Shown in pieces: positions 22,574 through 31,569 of a stretch of 64,000 nucleotides of DNA. The translations under genes and the position numbers were made by a program. Source of the DNA: a virus. The notes beneath the pieces are model-generated. The model saw only the letters and a program-made list of their open reading frames with translations. It did no database searches and was not told where the DNA came from. Numbering within the stretch: position 1 is the stretch's first letter; each line of letters begins with the position of its first letter. The DNA is taken from the IMG/VR virus record IMGVR_UViG_3300038468_000223, positions 41,512-105,511 of that record; one strand, given 5' to 3'.

Positions 22574-24214
22574 ATGAACCGTGCGCAAGGTAGGGTCGGT
22601 TGGGCGGCAGACACGTACCCCCAGACCGGACGCGTCGGAGGATCTTCCGGCGCGCTCGCGGCGGCAAACATCGCCGCCGCGTCGGCCCTGAACTTCGTCC
22701 CCGTCGACGGGACCTGGATCTACGTCGACTCGGTGAAGGACTACTTCTACTACGACGGCGACTCGAACCTCGTCGTCGACGGGATCACGATCATCCCCTC
22801 CTTCATGGGCGGCAACACGCGGCTCATCAGGGCTGACTACAAGGGGCATCCCTCGTGGGCGCTGCAGGCGTCGTGGGGGATCAACGGCACGACCGGCAAC
22901 GACGAGAATCCCGGCTCCCTCGCCCAGCCCCTCAAGACCTGGGGCGAGTTCGAGCGGCGCGTCAAGGGCAACACGCTCGATCAGAACACGACGGTGCGCT
23001 TCCTCGATGATCAGGCGCCGAACGACCTGATTCAGGGCACGTTCCGGGTTCGTCCCGGCTTCGGGCTCGGCATCCAGGGCGGCGTCAAGCAGGTCGTGCG
23101 CACCGCGGCGATCACCAACCTCGCGGCCATCAACCGCGCCGCCAACCAGCCGCTCATCGTGTCGGACGCGACGATCGCGACGTGGGCGCCCTACGTCGGG
23201 ATGCGGATCGCCGTCGCGGGTGGCCCGAACAACGGCGAGACCGGCTGGGTGCTCGTCGTCAACGGCGGCGACGCGACCACGTGCAACGTGTCGCGTCCGA
23301 CCAACGTACCGACCAACCCGCTCACGCCGTGGCTCGGGGCGCTCGCCCTCGGCACGTTCACCAACGGCGACACCTACGAGGTGCAGCAGCTCGTCCAGGC
23401 GACGCTCGGCTCGATCATCGTCGAGGTCGACGGGACCGATCTCGCCGGCACGCCGTCTCTCGGCTTCGCGGACCTCACGGTCGTCGGCGCGAACGACTTC
23501 CTCTTCCTCCCGACGTGCCAGGGGCCGGTCGTCTTCTACGGCTGCTACTTCCTCGATTCGCCGCTGCAGCAGACGGCCCAGACCTCGGTCGTCTACATGC
23601 TCAACTGCGGCATGTCTGGCGGCGTCTTCGTCAGCGAGGGTCAGTTCTACGCGCAGGCCGGCTACGCGTTTCCCTTCGTGGCGGCTCCGTCGCCCGCGAT
23701 CCTCGTCAACAACGCCTACGTCAACCTCGACGGCGACTTCACCGCGCAGGGCGGCGGGATCAGCATCGGCTCCGGCAAGGCGGAGATCGGCTTCGCCGCG
23801 GCCTTCGACGCGACCGCCGCGCCGGGCGACGCGGGCGGCGCGGGGCTCAACGTCGGCGGGGGGGCCACTCCTCTCGGCGGGTTCTGCACGCCGGCGACGA
23901 GCTGTTCGATGCGCACGGGCCTCTTCGGTGGCAACTCCATCTGGGGCGCCGGCAACGTCGTCGGGGTGCAGATCGGCGCGGGCTGCTTCTTCGGCTACGA
24001 CGCCGACACGCTGCTCGCGATCGCGGGGGCCGGGGCGAACGACGACTGGCGCCTCGGCACGGCGGCCAACACCGTGCAGGCCATCGACGCCGGGGGCGCG
24101 GCCATCGGCCCCAACGCCGAGTCGTGGGGCAACCTCGCGGCCGCCCGGCCGGGCGGCTTCGGCGGCTTCGCCTCCAACCCCACCAACCTCGCAACCATCT
24201 GCCCGAACGCGTGA
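22574..24214 (+). CDS. Large beta-rich surface protein A (tail-fibre or spike candidate)
   Basis: 546 residues, Gly/Ala/Asn/Thr-rich and largely beta, with few charges. The start DTYPQTGRVGGSSG then PVDGTWIYVDSVKDYFYYDG, SWGINGTTGNDENPGS and LAQPLKTWGEFERRV is shared with the protein at 24477 (see findings). The central and C-terminal parts have repeating turns typical of beta-helix adhesins. A receptor-binding or decorating virion role is inferred. No chaperone or trimerisation tip was recognised. Confidence 0.55.
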   Translation: MNRAQGRVGWAADTYPQTGRVGGSSGALAAANIAAASALNFVPVDGTWIYVDSVKDYFYYDGDSNLVVDGITIIPSFMGGNTRLIRADYKGHPSWALQASWGINGTTGNDENPGSLAQPLKTWGEFERRVKGNTLDQNTTVRFLDDQAPNDLIQGTFRVRPGFGLGIQGGVKQVVRTAAITNLAAINRAANQPLIVSDATIATWAPYVGMRIAVAGGPNNGETGWVLVVNGGDATTCNVSRPTNVPTNPLTPWLGALALGTFTNGDTYEVQQLVQATLGSIIVEVDGTDLAGTPSLGFADLTVVGANDFLFLPTCQGPVVFYGCYFLDSPLQQTAQTSVVYMLNCGMSGGVFVSEGQFYAQAGYAFPFVAAPSPAILVNNAYVNLDGDFTAQGGGISIGSGKAEIGFAAAFDATAAPGDAGGAGLNVGGGATPLGGFCTPATSCSMRTGLFGGNSIWGAGNVVGVQIGAGCFFGYDADTLLAIAGAGANDDWRLGTAANTVQAIDAGGAAIGPNAESWGNLAAARPGGFGGFASNPTNLATICPNA

Positions 24215-24226
24215 GGAGAATTGACT

Positions 24227-24502
24227 ATGTGGTTCAAGTCCGAAGGCGTCTTCCACTTCGTCGTCGCGCGCGGGCACGCCAGGCAGCTCCACCGGACAGC
24301 CTGCGGGCTCTCTTACAACCCGGTGGCGACGAAGCTCGATCTCGACGAGCAAGACGTCGCGTGCTCGAAGTGCTCGGCGAACGAACAGGCCGCAGAGAGC
24401 CTCAAGGCGCGCGAGGAGCGCCTGCTCGCCCTGGAGGAGGCTCGACTCGAGGGACTGCACGAGCAGGCACACGAGCATGACGCGCCACAGCCGACTGGCT
24501 GA
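24227..24502 (+). CDS. Small hypothetical protein between the two surface genes
   Basis: 91 residues, with GAGGAG 8 nt before ATG. First half KSEGVFHFVVARGHARQLH with Cys at CGL and ACSKC, possibly zinc-binding; second half a charged helix (LKAREERLLALEEARLEGL). It overlaps the next gene. Confidence 0.5.
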   Translation: MWFKSEGVFHFVVARGHARQLHRTACGLSYNPVATKLDLDEQDVACSKCSANEQAAESLKAREERLLALEEARLEGLHEQAHEHDAPQPTG

Positions 24503-25943
24503 TTTCGCGGCGGGTACCTACCCGCAACGAACGCCGCCCACGATCGTACCTGCAGGTACGACCGGCGCCGCATCGACCATGTCCCTGCCGCCGCTCGACG
24601 GCATGCTGATCTTCGTCGAGTCGGTGTCGGACTACTTCCGACTCGAGTTGGACAGCACCTACGTGGTCGACGGCGTCAACGTCCTCGGGTGCAGCATCCC
24701 GAACGCGCGCCTCGAGAGGCTCTACGTGCGCGACCTGCGCTGGGCCGACCAGGCGGCCTGGTACATCGATCCGGTAGGCGGTGACAACAACAATGACGGC
24801 GCTTCGCCTGCGAGCGCCCTGCAGAGCCATCAGGAACTCGAGGCGCGCCTCGATCGGATCAACCAGAGCATCACGGTTACCTACCTCAACGAACCGGCGG
24901 CGAGCGACTTCGTTCGCATCGACTTCACCCCCGACAGGCACAGCGACGGACCGTTCGACATCCCGACGGTGACGTACGTCGGGTTCCGTACGCCCCTCCT
25001 GTCGTCGACGTTCACCGCGGTCGCTGCCGCGACGCCCTCGGCGGCCGTGCCCGAGGCCACGCTCGTCACCGACGCGGCGACGGCCTCTTTCGCCGCCTAC
25101 GTAGGCAAGTGCATCGTCGTGACGAGTGGTGCGGCCGCCGGCGCCATCGCTTGGATCGCCAAGGCGACGGCGGCCAACAAGGCACGCGTGTCGCCGTTCT
25201 ACTTCGTCGACTTCTTTTCCCCGTCCCCGCTGCCCGCGCCGGGCGACAGCTACCAGATCTGCGACGCGATGGCGCTGCCGACGGTGACGGCGACCACGCA
25301 GCAGCTCGTCAGCTTCCAGAACTGCAGGATCGCGGGCGGGAGCCTCTTCTACGGCCCGCAGCTCGTCGCATACTTCGGCTGCGACCTCGACGACGTGGGC
25401 TTGAGTGCCGCCTTCATCGTCGGTTGTCGCGTGCACGTCACGAGCGTCGCGGTGCAGATCGCCAACACGGTCTGCACCGTCGACGGATCACTGATTGATA
25501 CGACCCGGCCCTCGTTCATGAACCAGGTCAACGAGAGCGGCTTCGTCGAGATCGTCCGTTCGATCATGCAGGGGCCGGGAACGGGGACCGCAATCCTTCT
25601 TGGGCGCCCAGATCCTGGGGGTCTGCTCTCGATGACGGACGTCGGCTTCTTCGACTTCGGCACGGTGATCTCGGCGGCGGGCGGCGCCAACCTGAACCTC
25701 AACCCTGGCACCTTCCCGATCACCGGGCCCTCGATCTGGGGGGCGTCGATCGCTACGAGCGGCGTCGATCTGGACGGCAACACGCGACTGCAGCACGGCA
25801 ACACGGGCCTGCCCGGCAACTTCCCGAACTTCGACGGCCCGGGGCCCGCGACGCTTCGCATCGGCGGCGTCAACACGGCGTGGGGCGCGCTGCCGCTTCA
25901 GGACCCTACTACCGGCGTGAGCGCCGTCACCTTCGCCCCATGA
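24477..25943 (+). CDS. Large beta-rich surface protein B, paralog of 22574
   Basis: 488 residues. The N-terminal ~130 residues align with the protein at 22574: AAGTYPQRT, PPLDGMLIFVESVSDYF, YVVDGVNVLG, AWYIDPVGGDNNNDGASPAS and LQSHQELEARL. The rest is diverged but also beta-rich. Probably a second receptor-binding or spike protein arising by duplication. Confidence 0.55.
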   Translation: MTRHSRLADFAAGTYPQRTPPTIVPAGTTGAASTMSLPPLDGMLIFVESVSDYFRLELDSTYVVDGVNVLGCSIPNARLERLYVRDLRWADQAAWYIDPVGGDNNNDGASPASALQSHQELEARLDRINQSITVTYLNEPAASDFVRIDFTPDRHSDGPFDIPTVTYVGFRTPLLSSTFTAVAAATPSAAVPEATLVTDAATASFAAYVGKCIVVTSGAAAGAIAWIAKATAANKARVSPFYFVDFFSPSPLPAPGDSYQICDAMALPTVTATTQQLVSFQNCRIAGGSLFYGPQLVAYFGCDLDDVGLSAAFIVGCRVHVTSVAVQIANTVCTVDGSLIDTTRPSFMNQVNESGFVEIVRSIMQGPGTGTAILLGRPDPGGLLSMTDVGFFDFGTVISAAGGANLNLNPGTFPITGPSIWGASIATSGVDLDGNTRLQHGNTGLPGNFPNFDGPGPATLRIGGVNTAWGALPLQDPTTGVSAVTFAP

Positions 25944-26101
25944 GCAAGCTCGATCTCTTCAAGAAGCGGACCTCGCCGGCGGCGCCTCCTACGGGCGAGC
26001 TGCTGCGACAACTCGTCGCCCGATGGTCCGACGAGCAGATCATCGCGAACTGGCCGCTGGTCGACCGCGAGGAGCTTCGACGTCTTCGGGGAGCTTGCTA
26101 G
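25940..26101 (+). CDS. Small hypothetical protein
   Basis: 53 residues, basic start (MSKLDLFKKRTSPAAPPTG) and a short helix-turn-helix-like tail. ATGA overlap with surface protein B. Confidence 0.4.
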   Translation: MSKLDLFKKRTSPAAPPTGELLRQLVARWSDEQIIANWPLVDREELRRLRGAC

Positions 26102-26115
26102 GGCCTCCGAGGACG

Positions 26116-26135
26116 TGCTAGACATGTGTCTAACA
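26116..26135. promoter_or_regulatory. 20-bp operator-like palindrome, site 3
   Basis: Arms TGCTAGAC and GTCTAACA around ATGT. The last base is the A of the ATG at 26135, and no Shine-Dalgarno sequence is present. Confidence 0.6.
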
Positions 26136-26428
26136 TGTCCGACGAGCAGGTCCCCGCCGCACAGTCCACCTCCCAGCAGGAAGCCGTCGACAAGCTCGCG
26201 ATGGCGTGCACCGAGGGCCTCGTCCGCGGCGGCTTCAAGCCGCACGGCGTCTTCCTCGTCGTCCAGTTCGAGATGGAGGCCTGCGGCGCCATCAACGCCC
26301 CCTCGCAGCTCTCGACGACGGCGCTGATGCGCCTCGCGGACAAGCTCGTACGCGGGGCGACGCAGATCGCGGCGAAGTGGAAGCTCGCGGTCAACACGAA
26401 GCGCAAGCCGCCGGCCAATGCGCACTGA
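26135..26428 (+). CDS. Hypothetical protein
   Basis: 97 residues from ATG 26135 (a GTG at 26126 would add three residues). Alternating strands and helices (HGVFLVVQFEMEACGAINAP), no recognised motif. First gene of an operon of small overlapping genes leading to the polymerase; its start lies at the edge of an operator-like palindrome. Confidence 0.5.
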   Translation: MSDEQVPAAQSTSQQEAVDKLAMACTEGLVRGGFKPHGVFLVVQFEMEACGAINAPSQLSTTALMRLADKLVRGATQIAAKWKLAVNTKRKPPANAH

Positions 26429-26705
26429 AACCGACCTGGAGCTGCTCGACAAGCTCCTGGACAACTACGAGATGCTGCTTACAGAGAGGCAGCGGGACGC
26501 TTTCACCGAGATGCGGGAGAAGCTGCTCGAGGGGGTGCGCAAGCGCCTGTCGGAGAAGCAGCGCCGGTGGGCGGAGAAGATCCTCCAGGAGTGGGAGCCG
26601 AGGCCGGTCGCATCGTCCGAGTTCGTGCCGCGCGGCCGTGAGGTAGAGACGCCGGCGGCGCTTCGACGGGAGAACCTGCCCATGCGACCGCCGGGGAGAC
26701 GATGA
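26418..26705 (+). CDS. Hypothetical helical protein
   Basis: 95 residues, strongly helical and charged (LLDKLLDNYEMLLTERQRDA), basic C-terminus. It overlaps genes on both sides. Unknown function. Confidence 0.5.
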   Translation: MRTETDLELLDKLLDNYEMLLTERQRDAFTEMREKLLEGVRKRLSEKQRRWAEKILQEWEPRPVASSEFVPRGREVETPAALRRENLPMRPPGRR

Positions 26706-26968
26706 TGCCGCCGCATGAAGGAACGACGAGGCTCCCACTGGAGCTGGAGGTGGACGGGGCGCTCGCGGAGGCGATGCGGGGGGTCGAGCGCCGGCCGCGG
26801 GCCGCGATCCTGGTCATGGTCTGGGAGGACGAGACCGAGGTGGGGCTGCACCTCCCCTACCAGCCCGAGCAGGCGGAGGAGGCGACCCGCGCCCTCGTGG
26901 CGCTGCGCCGCGGCGCTCGGGAGGCGTTCGACGCGCTGCTGAAGCCCGCCAAGAGGCAGGACGCGTGA
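26702..26968 (+). CDS. Hypothetical protein
   Basis: 88 residues, compact alpha/beta pattern (RAAILVMVWEDETEVGLHLP, then a helix). Overlaps neighbours by 4 nt on both sides. Unknown. Confidence 0.5.
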   Translation: MMPPHEGTTRLPLELEVDGALAEAMRGVERRPRAAILVMVWEDETEVGLHLPYQPEQAEEATRALVALRRGAREAFDALLKPAKRQDA

Positions 26969-27162
26969 TCGGGCGCCTGCTCTCTTGGGTCGCCTCCGGC
27001 GTGGCTCGCGTCGCGAGCCTTCCGGTCTGCGCGGCGTGCGTCCGGGAGAGCGACGAGATCATCGACGAGGACAAGTTCGGCGACTACGCTGCCTGCGGTC
27101 GTTGCGGGAAACCGAAGACCTCCAAGGACGCAGTGTATTACGTCATGGAGACCAAGACATAA
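26965..27162 (+). CDS. Small zinc-ribbon protein
   Basis: 65 residues, GTG start. A hydrophobic N-terminal segment (LLSWVASGVARVASLPV), then CAAC and CGRC pairs about 25 residues apart, a zinc-ribbon spacing. Unknown function. Confidence 0.5.
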   Translation: MIGRLLSWVASGVARVASLPVCAACVRESDEIIDEDKFGDYAACGRCGKPKTSKDAVYYVMETKT

Positions 27163-27176
27163 AAGGGGAAGACGTC

Positions 27177-27491
27177 ATGAGCGAGTACGAGATCCAGCAG
27201 CTCCAGACGGCGAACACCAGGCTCCGCCTGCAGCTCTCCCACAAGGAGAAGGAGGTCGCCGAGCTGAAGGCGACGATCGAGACGATCACGAACGCGCGGT
27301 CCGAGCAGATCGAGATGCTCAACGAGATCTTGAACGGCAAGAGCGACGCGCTGAAGGCGGCGACCGAGGCGCTCGAGGCCGGGAACATCAAGTGGACGAG
27401 GGCCGCCAACATCCTCCGCAAGCTCGCGGAGACCGAGCTGCCCGACCCGGCCGGCGAGCTGGTCCAGCGGGCCCTCGACAGCATCACCTGA
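27177..27491 (+). CDS. Coiled-coil protein
   Basis: 104 residues, heptad-like N-terminal two thirds (IQQLQTANTRLRLQLSHKEK), with AAAAGGGGAAG upstream of the ATG. Unknown function. Confidence 0.5.
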   Translation: MSEYEIQQLQTANTRLRLQLSHKEKEVAELKATIETITNARSEQIEMLNEILNGKSDALKAATEALEAGNIKWTRAANILRKLAETELPDPAGELVQRALDSIT

Positions 27492-27498
27492 TCCCCTC

Positions 27499-30400
27499 GT
27501 GGCCACGACGGTCGGCCACTGGAAGCGCGACGCCGACTGCGACGTGTACGTGGGGCGCCCCAGCGTATGGGGCAACCCGTACAAGGTCGGGCGCAACGGG
27601 ACGCGCGAAGAGGTCCTCCAGAAGTACGAGGAGTTCCTCAAGGCTCGCCCCGCGTTCGTCGAGCGCGCGCGCCGGGAGCTGAAGGGCAAGAAGCTCGGGT
27701 GCTGGTGCAAGCCGAAGGCTTGCCACGCCGACATCCTCGCCCGGTACGTCGACGCGCCCCCTCCTCCGCTCCCCGACCACGGACCGAACTACGTCGTCTG
27801 CCCGAAGTGCCGGTGCGCCTACTACCACACGCTCTGGAAGGAGAAGGGCTGCTCGACCTGCGGGATCCCCCTCGGTGAGAGCCCCGTCGTTCGGCCGAAG
27901 AAGATCCTCGTCACCGGTGACAGGGAGTGGACCGACCGTAAGGCTGTCCTGCGCGAGCTGAGGGCCTTCCCCGAGGGGACCATCCTCGTCCACGGCGGAT
28001 GCCGCGGGCTCGACACCATCGCGGCGAAGATCGGCGCCCGGCGCGGCTTCGTGGTCCGAGAGTACAAGGCGAAGTGGACCGCTCGAGGAGCGGTGGCAGG
28101 TCACGAGCGCAACGCGGAGATGCTCGCGCGCGAGCATCTTCCGGAGGAGCCGATCGACCTCGCGCTCGCCTTCCACGACGATCTGACCAGGAGCCGCGGG
28201 ACCGCGGACATGGTCCGCAAGATCGCGCTCGCGCGCATCCCGCATCGGGTCGTGAAAAGTAGAGCGGGGGCCCCAGCTTCCGCCGGGGCCCCCGTTCCTT
28301 CCGTACCGAGCGTGCAGAGCGATGGAGCCCTCAAGGTACCTGCTCGTCAGCTCCCCGTCTACGATCCTCGTGCGCACGGCGCGCTCTGCGACGAATGCCC
28401 GCTGAGCGGGCGCGTCGTCGTGCCGCCGTCGCCTCCGACGGCGCCGGTCGAGGGGATCGTGGTCGGCATGAACCCCGGCGCCGAGGAGGAGCGCAGCCGA
28501 CGACCCTTCTGCGGCCCCTCCGGGCGCCTGCTGGACCGGCTGCTCGACAAGAACGACCTCAGACGCGAGGCCTTCCACGTGACCAACGCGTGGCTGTGCC
28601 GTCACCGCGACGAGGTGGAGGCGTTCGAGGCGTCGCGGTGCTGCCGGCCGCGCCTGCACCGGGAGATCGACTCCTACGACAAGTCCATCCCCGTCATGAC
28701 GACGGGCAAGGAGGCCTTCCAGTCCGCCTTCGGCAGGAAGGGGGCGATGACGAAGCTCCGGGGCTTCCAGTGGAAGAAGGAAGACGGGCGCGAGTTCTAC
28801 CCGACCGTCCATCCCGCCTTCGTCTTGCGCGACAAGATCCAGTTCCCGCTCATCAGCCGCGACTTCCAGCGGTTCGCCAAGCGCATCCACCTCGGGCACC
28901 TGCCGCTCGAGCGAACCCACTACGTCTACCGCAAGCACACACCGCGCACGCTCCCGCGCCTCCGGCGCTTGCTGCGCCGCTTCGGCGACGGGATCGTCGC
29001 CTGCGACATCGAGACGACCGAAGAGCCGCCGACGGTCGCCGAGCTTCAGTGCGTCGGCATCAGCGACGGGCGGCGCACGATCGTCGTGCCGTGGCAACCG
29101 GAGTTCAAGGAGCCGCTAGCCGCCTTCTTCAAGGACCGGCGCGTCATCTTCCACAACGGGCTCTCCTTCGACACGATCGTACTCACGCGCTACGGCATCC
29201 CGATCAAGAAGGTCGAGGACACGCTCATCGCGCACCACACCTTCGCGAGTCACTTCAGGCAGGGACTCGACCACGTCGCGAGCTTCTACCTGGACACGAT
29301 CCCGTGGAAGCTCCTGTACGGCAAGGCGGCCGGGGACGAGAAGGGCGTCGCCAAGATCCAGGACGAGCGGACCTTCTTCAAGTACAACGCCATCGACGTC
29401 CATCACACCTTCCGCGTCTGGCAGGAGATGCAGAAGGACCTCGAGCCCTTCCTGTCGCTCTACAAGCACGACAAGCGGCTCGCGGTCGTCGGCCGTCGCA
29501 TGACGAGGCACGGCATCCGCGTCGACCGTCCGCGGCGCAAGGAGCTGATCAAGGCGATCACGGAGAAAGAAGAGCGACTCGTTCGTCAGATGCGCGAAGA
29601 GTGTGGTCGAGAGGATCTCGTACCGACCAAGGTGGACGACATACGCGCCATTCTGTACGAGCAGTTCGGCGCACCCGTCATCGAGCGCACGGAGAAGGAC
29701 TGCAAACCCAGTACTGGTAAGAAGATCCTGCAGTCGTTCGCCGAGGCAGTAGATCGACCGTACGCGAAATTCTGTCGCGACCTGGTCGACTGGCGCACGT
29801 GCACCAAGATGAAGAAGACCTACTTGGTCAACCTGCCGATCGACAAGGACGGAAGGGTTCGACCCAGTTGGCGATCGTTCGGTGCGTACACGGGCCGCTT
29901 CGCTTGCCGCAGGCCTAACCTGATGAACTTGAAGCGCATGAACAAGCGCTACAAGGACGAGCCCGAGCAGCACATTCGTTCGATCTACATCCCGTCGAAG
30001 GGGTGCAAGTTCGTCACGTATGACATGAGCCAGGTGGAGCCTCGTGTCGCGGCGTACATCAGCAACGATGAGGCGTTCATCGCCGCAATCGAGACTGGTG
30101 ATTTCCACACGAACAACGCGATCGTCTTGTTCGGAGAGTGTCCGGAACTACTCGACCTGAAACGCGCAAAGGATGGTGACGGGAAGCCCAAGCGAGATGT
30201 AGCCAAATCGTGCGGACTCGCAGTCAACTACCTCGCCGAGGCTCCGGCACTCAAAGACTTCTTGGCGTCGCAGGACTACTTCGTCAAGTTGAGCGACATC
30301 CAAGTGATGATCGATCGTCTGCGAAAGAAGTACCACGTTTACTTCAAGTTCGTGGCGAACAACATCGAGTTGGTCCAGCGTCAGGGTTGGCTGCGGATCG

Positions 30401-30729
30401 GTGCGCTTTCCGGTCGCATCAGGTGGCTAGGCTTCATGCCGAGCCCCTCTAGGGTCGCGGACACGCCGATCCAGGCGACAGCAGCCGACATCATGAACTA
30501 TCGGCTGATCGAGATCGATCAACTCCTGCTCGATCGCGGTTACTACAGGCGCGGCGTGCGGATCGTGGCGCAGATCCACGACGCCGTCATCTTCGACGTC
30601 CCCGAACCTCTCGTGGAAGAGATCAAGCAGCTCATCAGGGAGGTGATGGGTCAGAAGGTGAAGATCGGCGGCAAGGCGCGCACGTTCCCCATCGACATGA
30701 AAGAGGGCGCGCGCTGGAGCGAACTCTGA
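27499..30729 (+). CDS. Five-part fusion: DUF4326, SLOG, uracil-DNA glycosylase, 3'-5' exonuclease and family A DNA polymerase
   Basis: 1076 residues, GTG start. Residues 1-85: DUF4326 (VYVGRPSVWGNPYKVG, GCWCKPKACHADIL). About 100-122: zinc ribbon (CPKC, CSTCG). About 135-250: DUF2493/SLOG Rossmann-like domain (KKILVTGDREWTD, LVHGGCRGLDTIA). 255-285: Ala/Pro linker. About 295-445: family-4-like uracil-DNA glycosylase (CDECPL, GMNPGAEE, RPFCGPSGRLLDRLL, TVHPAFVL). About 498-680: DEDD exonuclease (ACDIETTEE, FHNGLSFDTIVL). About 690-1076: PolA fingers/palm (YTGRFACRRPNLMNL, TYDMSQVEPR, HDAVIFDVPE). UDG-exonuclease-PolA occurs in SPO1-like phages; the N-terminal DUF4326-SLOG part is additional. 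From about 29560 codon use is less GC-biased. Confidence 0.85.
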   Translation: MATTVGHWKRDADCDVYVGRPSVWGNPYKVGRNGTREEVLQKYEEFLKARPAFVERARRELKGKKLGCWCKPKACHADILARYVDAPPPPLPDHGPNYVVCPKCRCAYYHTLWKEKGCSTCGIPLGESPVVRPKKILVTGDREWTDRKAVLRELRAFPEGTILVHGGCRGLDTIAAKIGARRGFVVREYKAKWTARGAVAGHERNAEMLAREHLPEEPIDLALAFHDDLTRSRGTADMVRKIALARIPHRVVKSRAGAPASAGAPVPSVPSVQSDGALKVPARQLPVYDPRAHGALCDECPLSGRVVVPPSPPTAPVEGIVVGMNPGAEEERSRRPFCGPSGRLLDRLLDKNDLRREAFHVTNAWLCRHRDEVEAFEASRCCRPRLHREIDSYDKSIPVMTTGKEAFQSAFGRKGAMTKLRGFQWKKEDGREFYPTVHPAFVLRDKIQFPLISRDFQRFAKRIHLGHLPLERTHYVYRKHTPRTLPRLRRLLRRFGDGIVACDIETTEEPPTVAELQCVGISDGRRTIVVPWQPEFKEPLAAFFKDRRVIFHNGLSFDTIVLTRYGIPIKKVEDTLIAHHTFASHFRQGLDHVASFYLDTIPWKLLYGKAAGDEKGVAKIQDERTFFKYNAIDVHHTFRVWQEMQKDLEPFLSLYKHDKRLAVVGRRMTRHGIRVDRPRRKELIKAITEKEERLVRQMREECGREDLVPTKVDDIRAILYEQFGAPVIERTEKDCKPSTGKKILQSFAEAVDRPYAKFCRDLVDWRTCTKMKKTYLVNLPIDKDGRVRPSWRSFGAYTGRFACRRPNLMNLKRMNKRYKDEPEQHIRSIYIPSKGCKFVTYDMSQVEPRVAAYISNDEAFIAAIETGDFHTNNAIVLFGECPELLDLKRAKDGDGKPKRDVAKSCGLAVNYLAEAPALKDFLASQDYFVKLSDIQVMIDRLRKKYHVYFKFVANNIELVQRQGWLRIGALSGRIRWLGFMPSPSRVADTPIQATAADIMNYRLIEIDQLLLDRGYYRRGVRIVAQIHDAVIFDVPEPLVEEIKQLIREVMGQKVKIGGKARTFPIDMKEGARWSEL
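28266..28293 (+). other. Perfect hairpin inside the polymerase fusion linker
   Basis: Arms GGGGGCCCC and GGGGCCCCC with a 10-nt loop, followed by GTTCCTTCC. It resembles an intrinsic terminator stem but lies in frame within the Ala/Pro linker between the SLOG and UDG domains. Confidence 0.6.
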
Positions 30730-30736
30730 GCGAGGT

Positions 30737-30756
30737 TGCTGGACAGCGGTCGAGCA
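30737..30756. promoter_or_regulatory. 20-bp operator-like palindrome, site 4
   Basis: Arms TGCTGGAC and GTCGAGCA around AGCG, just after the polymerase stop. A -10-like TAGTCT follows at 30762-30767, consistent with a regulated promoter for the RadC-like gene. Confidence 0.6.
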
Positions 30757-30844
30757 GGGGTCTAGTCTCTCGAGAAAAGGGGGGATGCGACGGCCGTCTT
30801 GCTCAAAGCGGCCGAGCGGTTACGTTCGCGCGAGGAGGCGGACA

Positions 30845-31549
30845 ATGTCTTGCGGCTGCGATCAGAAGACCAGGCGGGTGCTCGATCCCGCGGCGACCGA
30901 GGGTCCGGTGCTCGTGGTGGCGGACGGCGAGGAGGACGCGGCCTTCGCGTGCGGGTCGGAGGAGTGTGGCGCCGAGGTCGCGCCCGCCATCCGGGCGGTG
31001 CGGGTCGAGCGCGCGCGCAAGGCTGGGGACGCGTACGAGGTGACCGAACAAGAGGTCGCGCTGCCGGAGTCCTTCGGCGCAGCCTCGCAGGACAGTCCCG
31101 GCTGCCTGCCGTGGGTCCGGATCACGCACGACACCAAGCGCTACAAGGCCTGCCTCGCCGCCGCGCGGCGCATGGGGCAGATGACCGACTCGTCGCGCCT
31201 CTACGCGGTCATCAAGGATCACATGATGGCACAGGAGCAGGAATGCTTCCTGGTCATCATGGTGGACACGCAGCTCCACGTGCGCGGCGTCTCCGAGCTG
31301 ACGCGTGGGGCGCGCGACCGCGTGATGGCCCCCATCCCGGACGTGCTCCGCCTGCCGCTCGTGGACGGGGCGATGGGCTTCGCCGTCGCACACAACCACC
31401 CGTCGGGCAAGAGCCAACCCAGCAACGCCGACACGGAGCTGACCAGGGCGCTGAAGGCGGCGGCCGACACCGTGGAGCTGCTCCTCCTCGATCACCTCGT
31501 GGTCGGGATCGACAGCTACTACTCCTACCGCGACAACGGTCTGCTCTGA
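30845..31549 (+). CDS. RadC-like JAB/MPN-domain protein
   Basis: 234 residues. The C-terminal 120 residues match the RadC family: AVAHNHPSGKSQPSNAD supplies the H-x-H and S/D metal ligands of a JAMM site, and LLLLDHLVVGIDSYYSYRD ends the domain. The N-terminus (CGCDQK, CGSEECG) may bind zinc. RadC-like proteins are common in mobile elements; their activity is unclear. AGGAGGCGGAC sets the ATG; an upstream in-frame ATG at 30785 also has a Shine-Dalgarno sequence and would add 20 residues. Confidence 0.75.
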   Translation: MSCGCDQKTRRVLDPAATEGPVLVVADGEEDAAFACGSEECGAEVAPAIRAVRVERARKAGDAYEVTEQEVALPESFGAASQDSPGCLPWVRITHDTKRYKACLAAARRMGQMTDSSRLYAVIKDHMMAQEQECFLVIMVDTQLHVRGVSELTRGARDRVMAPIPDVLRLPLVDGAMGFAVAHNHPSGKSQPSNADTELTRALKAAADTVELLLLDHLVVGIDSYYSYRDNGLL

Positions 31550-31569
31550 TCGATGGAAGGAACAAGACG

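Noticed and set aside
23220-24224. Alternative Ser/Arg/Thr-rich frame overlapping surface protein A
   Set aside because: Composition is typical of a frame-shifted high-GC gene, and there is no Shine-Dalgarno sequence.
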